Source: an uncultured Eubacteriales bacterium
GTDB taxonomy: Bacteria; Bacillota; Clostridia; Christensenellales; Borkfalkiaceae
Direction of reading: 5' to 3'
NCBI GenBank assembly: GCA_949747905.1
Contig: CATKEF010000074.1
Coordinates: forward strand, 1 to 64,000
Length of the DNA stretch: 64,000 nucleotides
In this document: positions 49,974 to 59,111 of the stretch, piece after piece
How the letters are laid out: every line of letters starts with the position of its first letter
How positions within the stretch are numbered: the stretch's first letter is position 1
Program-made: the position numbers and the translations under genes
The notes under the pieces: model-generated
Database searches by the model: none
Told to the model about the DNA's origin: nothing
The model's input: only the letters and a program-made list of their open reading frames with translations

Positions 49974-50556
49974 AGTGACGAAAACGCCTGTCGAGGGTTT
50001 GTTTATAATAGAGCCTGCCGTGCACGAAGATGAGAGGGGCTATTTTACCGAGACTTACAATATGCGCGATATGGAAGAGTTCGGGCTGAGAACGGATTTT
50101 GTTCAGGACAATCAGAGTATGTCTGTAAAGGGCGTCCTGAGAGGATTGCATTTTCAGGTTAATTATCCGCAGTGCAAGCTGGTGCGCGTGATAAAAGGCA
50201 GCGTTTTCGACGTCGCTGTAGATTTGCGCAAAGACAGCGTGACCTTCGGCAAGTGGTACGGTATTGAGCTTACGGCGGAAAACAAAAAGCAGTTTTATAT
50301 CCCGGAAGGCTTTGCACACGGGTTTCTCGTTCTGAGCGATACGGCTGAATTCTGTTATAAAGTGACTGATTTTTATCACCCGGGAGACGAGGGCGGGCTT
50401 GCCTGGAACGACCCGGAGATTGGCATAGACTGGGGTGTGGAAGGCGTTTACAGAGGTTCTGCGGACTCGGACGGTTACACGTTAAAGGACGGAACGCCGC
50501 TTATTCTCAGCGAAAAAGATAAAAACCGGGGCGGCATAGCCGAATCGATAAAATAA
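49960..50556 (+). CDS. rmlC: dTDP-4-dehydrorhamnose 3,5-epimerase
   Basis: DERGYFTETYN, QDNQSMSVKGVLRGLHFQ, QFYIPEGFAHGFLVLSDTAEFCYKVTDFY. Confidence 0.95.
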   Translation: MAQIKVTKTPVEGLFIIEPAVHEDERGYFTETYNMRDMEEFGLRTDFVQDNQSMSVKGVLRGLHFQVNYPQCKLVRVIKGSVFDVAVDLRKDSVTFGKWYGIELTAENKKQFYIPEGFAHGFLVLSDTAEFCYKVTDFYHPGDEGGLAWNDPEIGIDWGVEGVYRGSADSDGYTLKDGTPLILSEKDKNRGGIAESIK

Positions 50557-50562
50557 TAGCAA

Positions 50563-50594
50563 GGGAGCGCAGATATCCGTGCGTTCCTTTTTTT
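50563..50594 (+). terminator. Terminator after rml operon
   Basis: GGGAGCGCAGATATCCGTGCGTTCCTTTTTTT. Confidence 0.8.
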
Positions 50595-50665
50595 ATTCCC
50601 GTGAAATCGGCATATATCGACAAAATTCCGAATAAATTTATATTATCAAAAATTCGGAGCGGGAT

Positions 50666-50914
50666 ATGAATGATTATATTGTTGACAGAGTATTGAAAGA
50701 AGCGGGTTATATAATCGAGGAAGGTTCCACCGTCCGCGCGGCGGCTTTGCATTTCGATATTTCCAAATCGACCGTACATAAGGACGTGACCGAAAGGTTG
50801 CGAGCGATAGACGATTCGCTTTTCAGAAGCGTTCGCTGCGTGCTAGATAAAAATCTTTCCGAGCGACATATACGCGGCGGGATGGCGACGAAAAACAAAT
50901 ACAAACACGACTGA
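50666..50914 (+). CDS. spoIIID: Sporulation transcriptional regulator SpoIIID
   Basis: GSTVRAAALHFDISKSTVHKDVTERL...DKNLSERHIRGGMATKNKY, diagnostic of SpoIIID. Confidence 0.95.
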   Translation: MNDYIVDRVLKEAGYIIEEGSTVRAAALHFDISKSTVHKDVTERLRAIDDSLFRSVRCVLDKNLSERHIRGGMATKNKYKHD

Positions 50915-50964
50915 AAAATTCGGAAATTTTACGGCGATTTTACAGAATTTGTATGCTCATAAAT

Positions 50965-50994
50965 TTGTAATTGCCCGAAAGTTTATGATATAAT
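50965..50994 (+). promoter_or_regulatory. Putative promoter for activase operon
   Basis: TTGTAA - 18 nt - TATAAT. Confidence 0.5.
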
Positions 50995-51078
50995 TAACTG
51001 TGGAAAAATATTTTATTTCAAACCGGTCTCAAAAAGCGGAATCCATAGCGATTTCTCCGGTTATTTGCGGTTAAACTG

Positions 51079-54003
51079 ATGTCGAAACTCTTGGGAATAG
51101 ACGTCGGTTCCACCACCGTAAAGGCGGCGGTAATCGACGAAAACAACAAAATAGTATATAAGTCCTACGTGCGTCATTTTGCAAAGGTCAAGGAAACGGT
51201 ATTGTCCGAACTCGGTAAAATCAAGTCCGAATTCGGCGGCGATTTTTCCGTTTCAGTGACGGGCAGCGCCGGACTGGGACTGTCGCAACGCAGCGGGACA
51301 AACTTCGTTCAGGAAGTTCAGGCTGCGTTTATTGCCATACGCAAGTTCGAGCCCGATACCGACGTTGCTATAGAACTCGGCGGTGAGGACGCTAAAATAA
51401 TTTTCGTAACCGGCGGCACGGAACAGCGTATGAACGGCAGTTGCGCCGGCGGTACGGGCGCGTTCATAGACCAGATGGCTACGCTTCTTAACGTAACCGT
51501 CGCGGAAATGGACGAAATGGCTTTGCGGGCGGAAAAGACGTACCCGATAGCGTCAAGGTGCGGGGTGTTTGCGAAATCGGACATTCAGCCTTTGCTCAAC
51601 CAAGGCGCAAAAAAAGAGGATATTTCCGCTTCTATCTTTCAGGCGGTGGTGGACCAGACCGTTTCGGGGCTTGCGCAGGGAAGAAGAATAAAGGGTAAGG
51701 TTCTCTTTCTCGGCGGACCGCTACATTTCCTTAAAGGACTCAGAAAGGCGTTTACGACCACTCTCAATCTTACCGAAGAGAATGCGCTGTTTCCCGAGGA
51801 CGCCCCTTGCTTCATGGCGATAGGCGCCGCACTGTATTCCGCCAACGTGAAAACGGAAAATATCGACGAAATCATACAAAGAATTTCCGCCGTCCGCGAC
51901 AGCGACGAAATAGTTACGGGTAAACCGCTTTTCAACGATAAGGCGGAATATGCGGAGTTTGTAAAGCGGCATCGTGCAACCGATTTGAAATTTGCAGAAA
52001 TAGATTCTTATAAGGGGGATTGCTATCTCGGAATCGATTCGGGCTCTACTACAACGAAACTTATACTAATCACCCCCGATTGTCGCATACTTTGGTCGCA
52101 TTATCAGGCAAACAACGGACAGCCGCTGGACATAGTCATAAATAAACTTAAAGAACTTTATTCGCTGGCAGGCGACAGACTTAAAATAAGGGGTAGCGCC
52201 GTAACGGGTTACGGCGAAGACCTCATAAAAAGCGCGCTTAAAGCCGATTTCGGCATAGTCGAAACGGTTGCGCATTTCAAAGCCGCGCTTCATTTCAATC
52301 CGAAAGTCGATTTTATCATCGATATAGGCGGACAGGACATCAAGTGCTTCAAAATCAAAAACGGCGCAATAGATTCCATAATGCTGAACGAGGCGTGTTC
52401 CTCAGGTTGCGGTTCGTTTATCCAGACTTTTGCCAAAGCCATGGGAATGGAGATTGACGAGTTTTCGGAAAAGGGACTTTACGCAAAACGCCCCGTCGAG
52501 CTCGGGTCGCGCTGTACGGTGTTCATGAACAGCGCTGTCAAGCAGGCTCAGAAAGAGGGCGCAAGCGTAGAGGATATTTCCGCGGGGCTTTCTTCGTCCA
52601 TAGTAAAGAACGCCATATATAAGGTAATCAGGGCGGCGAGCGCCGACGAGTTGGGCGAAAATATCGTTGTTCAGGGAGGAACTTTTTTAAACGACGCGGT
52701 ATTGCGTTCTTTCGAAACGGAGACGGGCAAACAGGTTATCCGTCCGGGTATAGCCGGGCTTATGGGCGCTTTCGGCGCCGCGCTTTACGCAAAAGAAAAC
52801 GTAAAATGGGAAAGTACCACCCTGAACGCCGAGGAGCTCTCCGTATTCTCATACTCTTCCCGCGCGGCGATATGCCGCGGATGCACATCTAGGTGCAACG
52901 TCAACTTTATCAAATTCGGCGACGGAAGAAAGTATGTGTCGGGCAATAAATGCGAAAGGGGCGCAGGCTTGAAACCCGTCTCGACGGAGTTGGACATATA
53001 TGCATACAAACAGGCAAGGCTTGCGGAATGTATAACCTGTAAATCAAGACCGTACCGCGGAAAGGTCGGACTTCCCATGCAGCTCGGTATGTACGAGCAA
53101 TTGCCCCTTTGGGCGGGCTTTTTCGAGACACTCGGGTTTGAGGTTGTTCTCTCCGAAAAATCTTCGCGCGAGCTGTATTTCAGGGGTCAGCATACCGTGG
53201 CTTCCGATACCGCTTGTTATCCCGCAAAACTTATGCACGGGCACATAGAGAGCCTTTTGTCTCAGAACGTTGATTTTATCTTTTTGCCTTGCGAAAGTTA
53301 TAATATAGACGAACACTGCTCGGCAAATCACTACAACTGTCCCGTTGTGGCTTATTATTCGGAACTTCTGAAAGCAAACAACGAAAGACTTACGGACGAA
53401 AACTTCATAATGCCCTATCTCGATTTGAATATGCGGGCAAACACGGTGAAGAGACTTGCCGTTGCACTCAAAAAATTCAGATTGAAAAAGAAAGAAATCG
53501 CGTCGGCGCTTGAAGAAGGCTTTAAAAGGCTTGAAAGATATCATGCCGACGTAAGAATGAAGGCGGACGAAATACTCTGGAAGGCGGAACAGCAGGGCAA
53601 ACAGGTTATAGTGCTTGCGGGACGACCTTATCATCTCGACGCAGAAATAAATCACGGCGTAAACAAACTTTTGACTTCTTTGAATATCGCCGTGCTTTCG
53701 GAAGACAGCGTATTCGAAAAAGGCTCTAATGTAAGAGTTAACGTTTTGAATCAGTGGACTTATCACGCACGTTTGTACCGCGCCGCCGACTTTGTCGCGG
53801 GGCGTAAAAACGTAAATTTAGTACAGCTTGTCTCATTCGGATGCGGACTTGATGCGATTACAACGGACGAAGTGCGCTCTATTCTCGAAAAGAACGGAAA
53901 ACTTTATACGCAGATAAAGATAGATGAAATTAATAATCTCGGCGTAGTGAAGATAAGACTTCGCAGTATGCTTGCGGCAATCAGTGAAGAGGAAAAGAGA
54001 TGA
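51079..54003 (+). CDS. Large acyl-CoA dehydratase activase-related protein: two BadF/BcrA-type ASKHA ATPase domains plus DUF2229-like region
   Basis: Two ATPase N-termini (LGIDVGSTTVKAAVIDE and LGIDSGSTTTKLILITP), two GGxDxK-type motifs (ELGGEDAKII, DIGGQDIKCF), Cys-rich CRGCTSRCN. Confidence 0.9.
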   Translation: MSKLLGIDVGSTTVKAAVIDENNKIVYKSYVRHFAKVKETVLSELGKIKSEFGGDFSVSVTGSAGLGLSQRSGTNFVQEVQAAFIAIRKFEPDTDVAIELGGEDAKIIFVTGGTEQRMNGSCAGGTGAFIDQMATLLNVTVAEMDEMALRAEKTYPIASRCGVFAKSDIQPLLNQGAKKEDISASIFQAVVDQTVSGLAQGRRIKGKVLFLGGPLHFLKGLRKAFTTTLNLTEENALFPEDAPCFMAIGAALYSANVKTENIDEIIQRISAVRDSDEIVTGKPLFNDKAEYAEFVKRHRATDLKFAEIDSYKGDCYLGIDSGSTTTKLILITPDCRILWSHYQANNGQPLDIVINKLKELYSLAGDRLKIRGSAVTGYGEDLIKSALKADFGIVETVAHFKAALHFNPKVDFIIDIGGQDIKCFKIKNGAIDSIMLNEACSSGCGSFIQTFAKAMGMEIDEFSEKGLYAKRPVELGSRCTVFMNSAVKQAQKEGASVEDISAGLSSSIVKNAIYKVIRAASADELGENIVVQGGTFLNDAVLRSFETETGKQVIRPGIAGLMGAFGAALYAKENVKWESTTLNAEELSVFSYSSRAAICRGCTSRCNVNFIKFGDGRKYVSGNKCERGAGLKPVSTELDIYAYKQARLAECITCKSRPYRGKVGLPMQLGMYEQLPLWAGFFETLGFEVVLSEKSSRELYFRGQHTVASDTACYPAKLMHGHIESLLSQNVDFIFLPCESYNIDEHCSANHYNCPVVAYYSELLKANNERLTDENFIMPYLDLNMRANTVKRLAVALKKFRLKKKEIASALEEGFKRLERYHADVRMKADEILWKAEQQGKQVIVLAGRPYHLDAEINHGVNKLLTSLNIAVLSEDSVFEKGSNVRVNVLNQWTYHARLYRAADFVAGRKNVNLVQLVSFGCGLDAITTDEVRSILEKNGKLYTQIKIDEINNLGVVKIRLRSMLAAISEEEKR

Positions 54004-55277
54004 AAGAAAATGTAAAAGAGGCGGGTAAAGATTATACCGACGAATATCCCAAGTGGAATTCGTCAATGAAATCTACCCATAAAATTCTTATTCCCAATAT
54101 GCTTCCCTGGCACTTTACAATTATGGAAGAGCTTCTCCGTGCGGAAGGATACGACGTGGAGATATTGAAGAACGATACGCGCTCGGTCATAGACGAGGGG
54201 CTCAAACACGTGCATAACGATACTTGTTATCCCTGTCTGTGCGTTGTTGGACAGTATATAGACGCGTTAAAGAGCGGGCAATACGATTTGGAACACACTG
54301 CGGTATTAATAACTCAGACGGGTGGCGGTTGCCGTGCTTCCAATTATCTACCGCTTATAAGAAAGGCGATGAAGATAGAGTTTCCCACCGTACCCGTGGT
54401 TTCTTTGAATTTTTCGGGGCTTGAAAAGGACTCTTCGTTTGCGGTAAGCAAGAAGCTGTTTTTAAAACTTGCTTTTGCCATCATTTACGGAGATACCGTT
54501 ATGTGGTGCTACAATCAAACGAAGCCTTACGAAGTCGTTCAGGGTGCCGCGGATGTAGCGAGAGACGAAATATTTGCCGAAATTCTGGACAAGTTCAGGA
54601 ATGGCGGCTACCGTAAATACAAGAAAATAAACAAAGAAATAATAAAAAAATTCGCAGCCGTCGAAAGAAGCGGGGAAAAGAAGGTGAAAGTCGGCATAGT
54701 CGGCGAAATTTACGTAAAGTATTCCGAGCTTGCAAACAACAAGTTGGAAAAATTCCTTTTGGACGAGGGTTGCGAGCCCGTCGTTCCCACGCTTTTTGAT
54801 TTTATATTGTTTATGGCGTTAAACAAAATAAACGACTGCGACATGTACGGAAGGGACAAGAAGGAAGGCTTCGTATACAAACTCGTTTACAGACTGTTGC
54901 ACGGAATGCAGCTCAACGTAAAGAAAATATTCGAAAAAGAAGGCAGCTTTAACCCTATTCACGATATAGAGCACCTCAGAAAGTATGCGGACCAAGTTAT
55001 CAATCAGGGCGTTAAAATGGGTGAGGGGTGGTTGATTCCCGCGGAAATAGCTGCTTTTTGCGAAACGGGTGTGCCCAACGTTATCTGCGCTCAGCCGTTC
55101 GGGTGTCTCCCCAATCATATAGCAGGCAAGGGAACCATAAGAACGCTTAAAAATATGTACAAGGACGAGAATATCGTCGCCGTGGATTATGACCCTTCGG
55201 CTACCAAAGTCAATCAAGAAAACCGTATTAAACTTATGCTGGCGACCGCGAGAGAAAATTTATACGGAAACGGTTAA
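54000..55277 (+). CDS. 2-hydroxyacyl-CoA dehydratase-like / CoA-protein activase partner
   Basis: KILIPNMLPWHFTIMEELLRAEGYDVEIL, NDTCYPCLCVVGQYIDAL; 4 nt overlap (ATGA) with the activase. Confidence 0.85.
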   Translation: MKENVKEAGKDYTDEYPKWNSSMKSTHKILIPNMLPWHFTIMEELLRAEGYDVEILKNDTRSVIDEGLKHVHNDTCYPCLCVVGQYIDALKSGQYDLEHTAVLITQTGGGCRASNYLPLIRKAMKIEFPTVPVVSLNFSGLEKDSSFAVSKKLFLKLAFAIIYGDTVMWCYNQTKPYEVVQGAADVARDEIFAEILDKFRNGGYRKYKKINKEIIKKFAAVERSGEKKVKVGIVGEIYVKYSELANNKLEKFLLDEGCEPVVPTLFDFILFMALNKINDCDMYGRDKKEGFVYKLVYRLLHGMQLNVKKIFEKEGSFNPIHDIEHLRKYADQVINQGVKMGEGWLIPAEIAAFCETGVPNVICAQPFGCLPNHIAGKGTIRTLKNMYKDENIVAVDYDPSATKVNQENRIKLMLATARENLYGNG

Positions 55278-55300
55278 AATATTTTAAAAGGAGAAAGAAA

Positions 55301-56674
55301 ATGGAACTTAAATACACCAGAAAAAACGTTTATAAAGAGGCGGACGGCAAGGAACTTGAAAAAATTTACGACTTTGCCGAAGATTATAAAAGGTTTTTGG
55401 ACAATTCGAAAACTGAGCGGGATGCGGCTGTAACTGCGCGTGCAATTGCCGAAGAAAACGGATTCAAACCGTTTTCTTTCAAGGAAAAATTAAAAGCCGG
55501 AGATAAACGTTATTTTATAAACAGACATAAAAACGTGTTTCTGATAAGCGTGGGAACTGAGGACGTTTCCGAGGACGGCGTGCGTATCATGGTTGCGCAT
55601 GTAGATTCGCCCCGTCTGGACTTAAAGCCCAATCCTATGTACGAGGACAGCGGTCTATGTTATCTTAAAACGCATTATTACGGCGGCATAAAGAAATATC
55701 AGTGGACGGCAACGCCGCTCGCTCTTCACGGCGTAGTCATGCTCCGCGGCGGCGAGAGAAAGGAAATATGCGTCGGCGAAGACGAAAGCGACCCTATTTT
55801 CTATATTACCGATATTCTGCCCCATCTCGGACAGGAACAGAGCGCTAAGCCCTTGGGTAAGGCAATCGACGGCGAAAGCCTCAACGCCGTAATAGGCGGC
55901 TTGCCTGCGGTCGGAGAGGACGGTGAAGATGATAAAGAGGCGGTCAAAACTGCGGTTTTGAATCTTCTCAATAAAAAATACGGTATTACGGAAATCGATT
56001 TTCAGTGTTCGGAACTTTGCTTCGTCCCCGCAGGCAGAGCGCGCGACGTGGGCTTTGACGGCGCGCTTATATCGGCGTACGGTCACGACGACAAGGTTTG
56101 CGCATATCCCGAAATGCGCGCTATATTCGACTGCAACTCCTCTCATACGGTAATCGCGGTGTTTGCGGATAAGGAAGAAGTTGGCAGCGACGGTACGACG
56201 GGTATGCAGAGCAGAGTCATATCCGACGTTATAGATACAATCGCATATTCTTTCGGCGCCAACCCTATCGAAGTAAGATTCAATTCTAAATGTATTTCGG
56301 CTGACGTAACGGCGGGATACGACCCTGCGTATGCTTCGGCTTTCGAAAAGCGAAATTCGACGTTTGTTTCCTGCGGTGCGGCTGTTTCCAAATATACCGG
56401 AGCTCGCGGCAAATCGTCCACGAACGACGCCCCCGCCGAATTTATGGGTTGGCTCAGGGACGTGTTCGAAGATAACGGAGTATTCTGGCAGACGGGCGAA
56501 TTGGGCGCCGTAGACGTTGGGGGCGGAGGCACGGTCGCAAAATACATCGCAAATCTCGGAATCGATACCGTAGACGTCGGCGTTCCCGTGCTGTCGATGC
56601 ACGCGCCGTACGAGCTCATATCCAAAGCGGACGTTTATTCGCTCTACAAGGCTTGTCTTGCGTTTATTAAGTAA
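55301..56674 (+). CDS. M18 family zinc aminopeptidase
   Basis: VAHVDSPRLDLKPNP, SAYGHDDKVCAYPEM, FADKEEVGSDGTTGMQSR. Confidence 0.95.
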   Translation: MELKYTRKNVYKEADGKELEKIYDFAEDYKRFLDNSKTERDAAVTARAIAEENGFKPFSFKEKLKAGDKRYFINRHKNVFLISVGTEDVSEDGVRIMVAHVDSPRLDLKPNPMYEDSGLCYLKTHYYGGIKKYQWTATPLALHGVVMLRGGERKEICVGEDESDPIFYITDILPHLGQEQSAKPLGKAIDGESLNAVIGGLPAVGEDGEDDKEAVKTAVLNLLNKKYGITEIDFQCSELCFVPAGRARDVGFDGALISAYGHDDKVCAYPEMRAIFDCNSSHTVIAVFADKEEVGSDGTTGMQSRVISDVIDTIAYSFGANPIEVRFNSKCISADVTAGYDPAYASAFEKRNSTFVSCGAAVSKYTGARGKSSTNDAPAEFMGWLRDVFEDNGVFWQTGELGAVDVGGGGTVAKYIANLGIDTVDVGVPVLSMHAPYELISKADVYSLYKACLAFIK

Positions 56675-56705
56675 AGAATAATTATTATCGGGTTCTTCGC
56701 TGCGC

Positions 56706-56826
56706 TCTGAATGACATTTGTTACTTTCTGAATGACGTTTTGTTACCCTTGGGATTACGTTTTGTCACCCTCATAATTATGTCACCCTGAGCGAAGCGAA
56801 GGGCTCCTCGCTTCGCTCGGGATGAC
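56706..56826. repeat. Intergenic mosaic repeat with decayed tandem half-units and one intact 46 nt type 1 hairpin (56781-56826)
   Basis: GTCACCCTGAGCGAAGCGAAGGGCTCCTCGCTTCGCTCGGGATGAC; 11-bp perfect inner stem 56789-56799 / 56808-56818. Confidence 0.88.
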
Positions 56827-56880
56827 GGCGTTATGTCATTCCGAACGGTAGTAAATCTGTATTTGATTAAATAAGTAAAC

Positions 56881-56916
56881 ACCCGTCCCGCTATTGCATA
56901 GCGGGACGGGTGTTTT
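56881..56916. terminator. Terminator between convergent genes
   Basis: ACCCGTCCCGCTATTGCATAGCGGGACGGGTGTTTT. Confidence 0.88.
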
Positions 56917-56926
56917 ATATTTTAAA

Positions 56927-58189
56927 TTATCTGTTCGAGGGGATAAAGCTGTATATGCTTGAAATCTGCTGTCTTACGAACAATCTGTATTTTTTGCTTG
57001 CCGATTCGAAAAGAACGTGAACTCTTCCGTTGGCTACGCAAAGACCTTCGGACATCGACGGAATGTCGTAACCGCGTACGTAGGGAGATTCTTTCTTATT
57101 AATGTCGCCGTATACGTAATAAACATACAAAGTATTGTGGTCGGGGATATTCGCGTCGGTCGCGGGCGCGTTGTTTTTTGTTTTTACGCCGTCGTAATAG
57201 AAGTCTGATTCGGTGAGCGACTTATAAGTTTTTCTGTTCTCGGATGCAATAACTTTTTCCCAGTCGTAATAATACAATCTGGAATTTTTAAGTCCGTAGC
57301 TTTGCGAGAGTACGAGAGCGTTTTCCGTGGTGCGCGCAAAGCCTTGAATTTCTTCGGGAATGGAGAAAATTTTCTGTATCTTGGGAACCGCGCCGCTGTC
57401 TTCCGACAGTTGGTCGGCGGGTATACATCTTAAACCGGTAGTATTGTCGGCAGTGGTGTTTGAATTTACATAATATTCGTATGCAAACGCTCTATGCTCT
57501 GTTTTATCGGGGTTTACGATGCGGTGTTTTTCGTTCGTCTCATAGTTTCCGCCGCGGTAGAATTCACCCACGTAAAGTCTGTCGCTCGAAGAGGGGGTAC
57601 CCGAACCGCCGTCCGAATCGTAATAATAGAGGAAAGAAGCGTTGCAGTTCGCGCGGAAAGAATCTGTGAAAGTTATCGATTTTTCGGTTTCGGTGTCTGC
57701 CGCAGCTTTGGTAATTATCTCGGTAAAAATATTGGCATAAGCGTTTCCCGAGGTTTTGGCAACGAAAACGGTATCGTCCGAGGAAACCCAAAGGAATCTT
57801 CCGTTGGTCGCTACGCCGCCGCAGTGTCCTTTATAGTCGCTTCCGTCAGTGTTTTTAAGCGTTACGTATCCGATGTATCCGCTTGTTTTGCCTGTAACAT
57901 AGATGCGCGACGGACCGTCTTGCATATAAGCGCTGATAAGCAAATAATCCTGTTTAACGGTTGTGGCGCCGCCCTCGGTATTTTCTTTTTCATAGTCTGC
58001 TTTATATGTTGCAATGCCCTGAGGGGTTGCGCCGTCTTCGAGACCTGGAATTTCCACTTCTTCGCGGAAAATTTTATCGCTGAAATCGGGGTAAGTATCT
58101 CCCCAATACCATATGGTGAAGAATATTGCCAGAGCTGCTACAATAGCGAAAATTACTGTAAACGCTATAAACGCTTTTTTGTTTTTCAT
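56927..58189 (-). CDS. Membrane-anchored extracellular protein, possible beta-propeller, unknown function
   Basis: N-terminal TM (FIAFTVIFAIVAALAIFFTIWYW) then a ~380 aa extracellular domain with GGVATNGRFLWVSSDDTVFVAKTSG-like blades. Confidence 0.65.
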   Translation of the reverse strand: MKNKKAFIAFTVIFAIVAALAIFFTIWYWGDTYPDFSDKIFREEVEIPGLEDGATPQGIATYKADYEKENTEGGATTVKQDYLLISAYMQDGPSRIYVTGKTSGYIGYVTLKNTDGSDYKGHCGGVATNGRFLWVSSDDTVFVAKTSGNAYANIFTEIITKAAADTETEKSITFTDSFRANCNASFLYYYDSDGGSGTPSSSDRLYVGEFYRGGNYETNEKHRIVNPDKTEHRAFAYEYYVNSNTTADNTTGLRCIPADQLSEDSGAVPKIQKIFSIPEEIQGFARTTENALVLSQSYGLKNSRLYYYDWEKVIASENRKTYKSLTESDFYYDGVKTKNNAPATDANIPDHNTLYVYYVYGDINKKESPYVRGYDIPSMSEGLCVANGRVHVLFESASKKYRLFVRQQISSIYSFIPSNR

Positions 58190-58275
58190 ATATGGAACCT
58201 TCGGTGCTTATTTAAAATAATTTTAACAAATTACTTTATAAAAAGCAAATTATAAAGCGCCGTATTTCGGTAAAG

Positions 58276-58304
58276 TTGACTAAATTTGCCGTGTATGCTA
58301 AAAT
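58276..58304 (+). promoter_or_regulatory. Putative promoter for PHP phosphatase (possibly leaderless)
   Basis: TTGACT - 17 nt - TAAAAT, ATG 6 nt downstream of the -10. Confidence 0.5.
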
Positions 58305-58310
58305 AAAAAC

Positions 58311-59111
58311 ATGTATGACTTGCATTTGCATTCCGATTTGTCTTACGACAGCAAAGAGAATGCGGAAAATTACATAAAAATCGCGCGAAAAAAGGGGAAC
58401 GTATGCATAGGCTTTGCCGAACATTACGACCTGGACCGCTGCCTGGACCCGCACGAAAAAGAGGCGCCCGCTCTTGCGGATTTGAAAAAATATCCCGAAA
58501 CAATATCGCTTTTACGTGAAAAGTATGCGGACGTCAAGATACTTAAAGGTCTGGAACTGGGTTGGTCGCGCGCCGCATTGCCGTACTACCGTAAAATTAT
58601 TGACGAAAACGATTTCGATTATGCAATATTGAGCGTGCATGCCGCGGACGGCAGAGGCGATTGCTATTTTCCCGCATACTTTGAGGGCAGAGACAGAAAG
58701 GAAGCGTATTCCGAATATCTCGGGCTTGTGGCGGAAAGCGTAACTTCGGAACTCGATTATCAGATTGTAGGGCATCTCGGTTATGTTGCGCGGTATGCTC
58801 CGTACGGTAACAAGAGACTTGTTTACGACGAATTTCCTTATCTTTTCGATATTATCCTCAAAGAGATAATAGAAAGGGGGAAGTGCTTGGAATTAAACAC
58901 TTCGTGCGCGGGCGAGAAGTTCGTTACTGACGTTAGTATAATTAAAAGATATATAGAGCTCGGCGGCAGATATTTTTCGTTCGGCAGCGACGCTCATTCG
59001 GTGGAAAAACTCGGATACGGTTACGACGAGGCCGTTTGTTTTCTGAAAGAAAACGGTATAAATTTTATCTGCGGTTTTGAAAAAAAGAAAATTATCGAGG
59101 AAAAGATATAA
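58311..59111 (+). CDS. PHP domain phosphoesterase (histidinol-phosphatase HisJ-like)
   Basis: MYDLHLHSDLSYDSKE, GFAEHYD, GLELGWS, HLGYVARYAPY, FGSDAHS. Confidence 0.88.
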   Translation: MYDLHLHSDLSYDSKENAENYIKIARKKGNVCIGFAEHYDLDRCLDPHEKEAPALADLKKYPETISLLREKYADVKILKGLELGWSRAALPYYRKIIDENDFDYAILSVHAADGRGDCYFPAYFEGRDRKEAYSEYLGLVAESVTSELDYQIVGHLGYVARYAPYGNKRLVYDEFPYLFDIILKEIIERGKCLELNTSCAGEKFVTDVSIIKRYIELGGRYFSFGSDAHSVEKLGYGYDEAVCFLKENGINFICGFEKKKIIEEKI

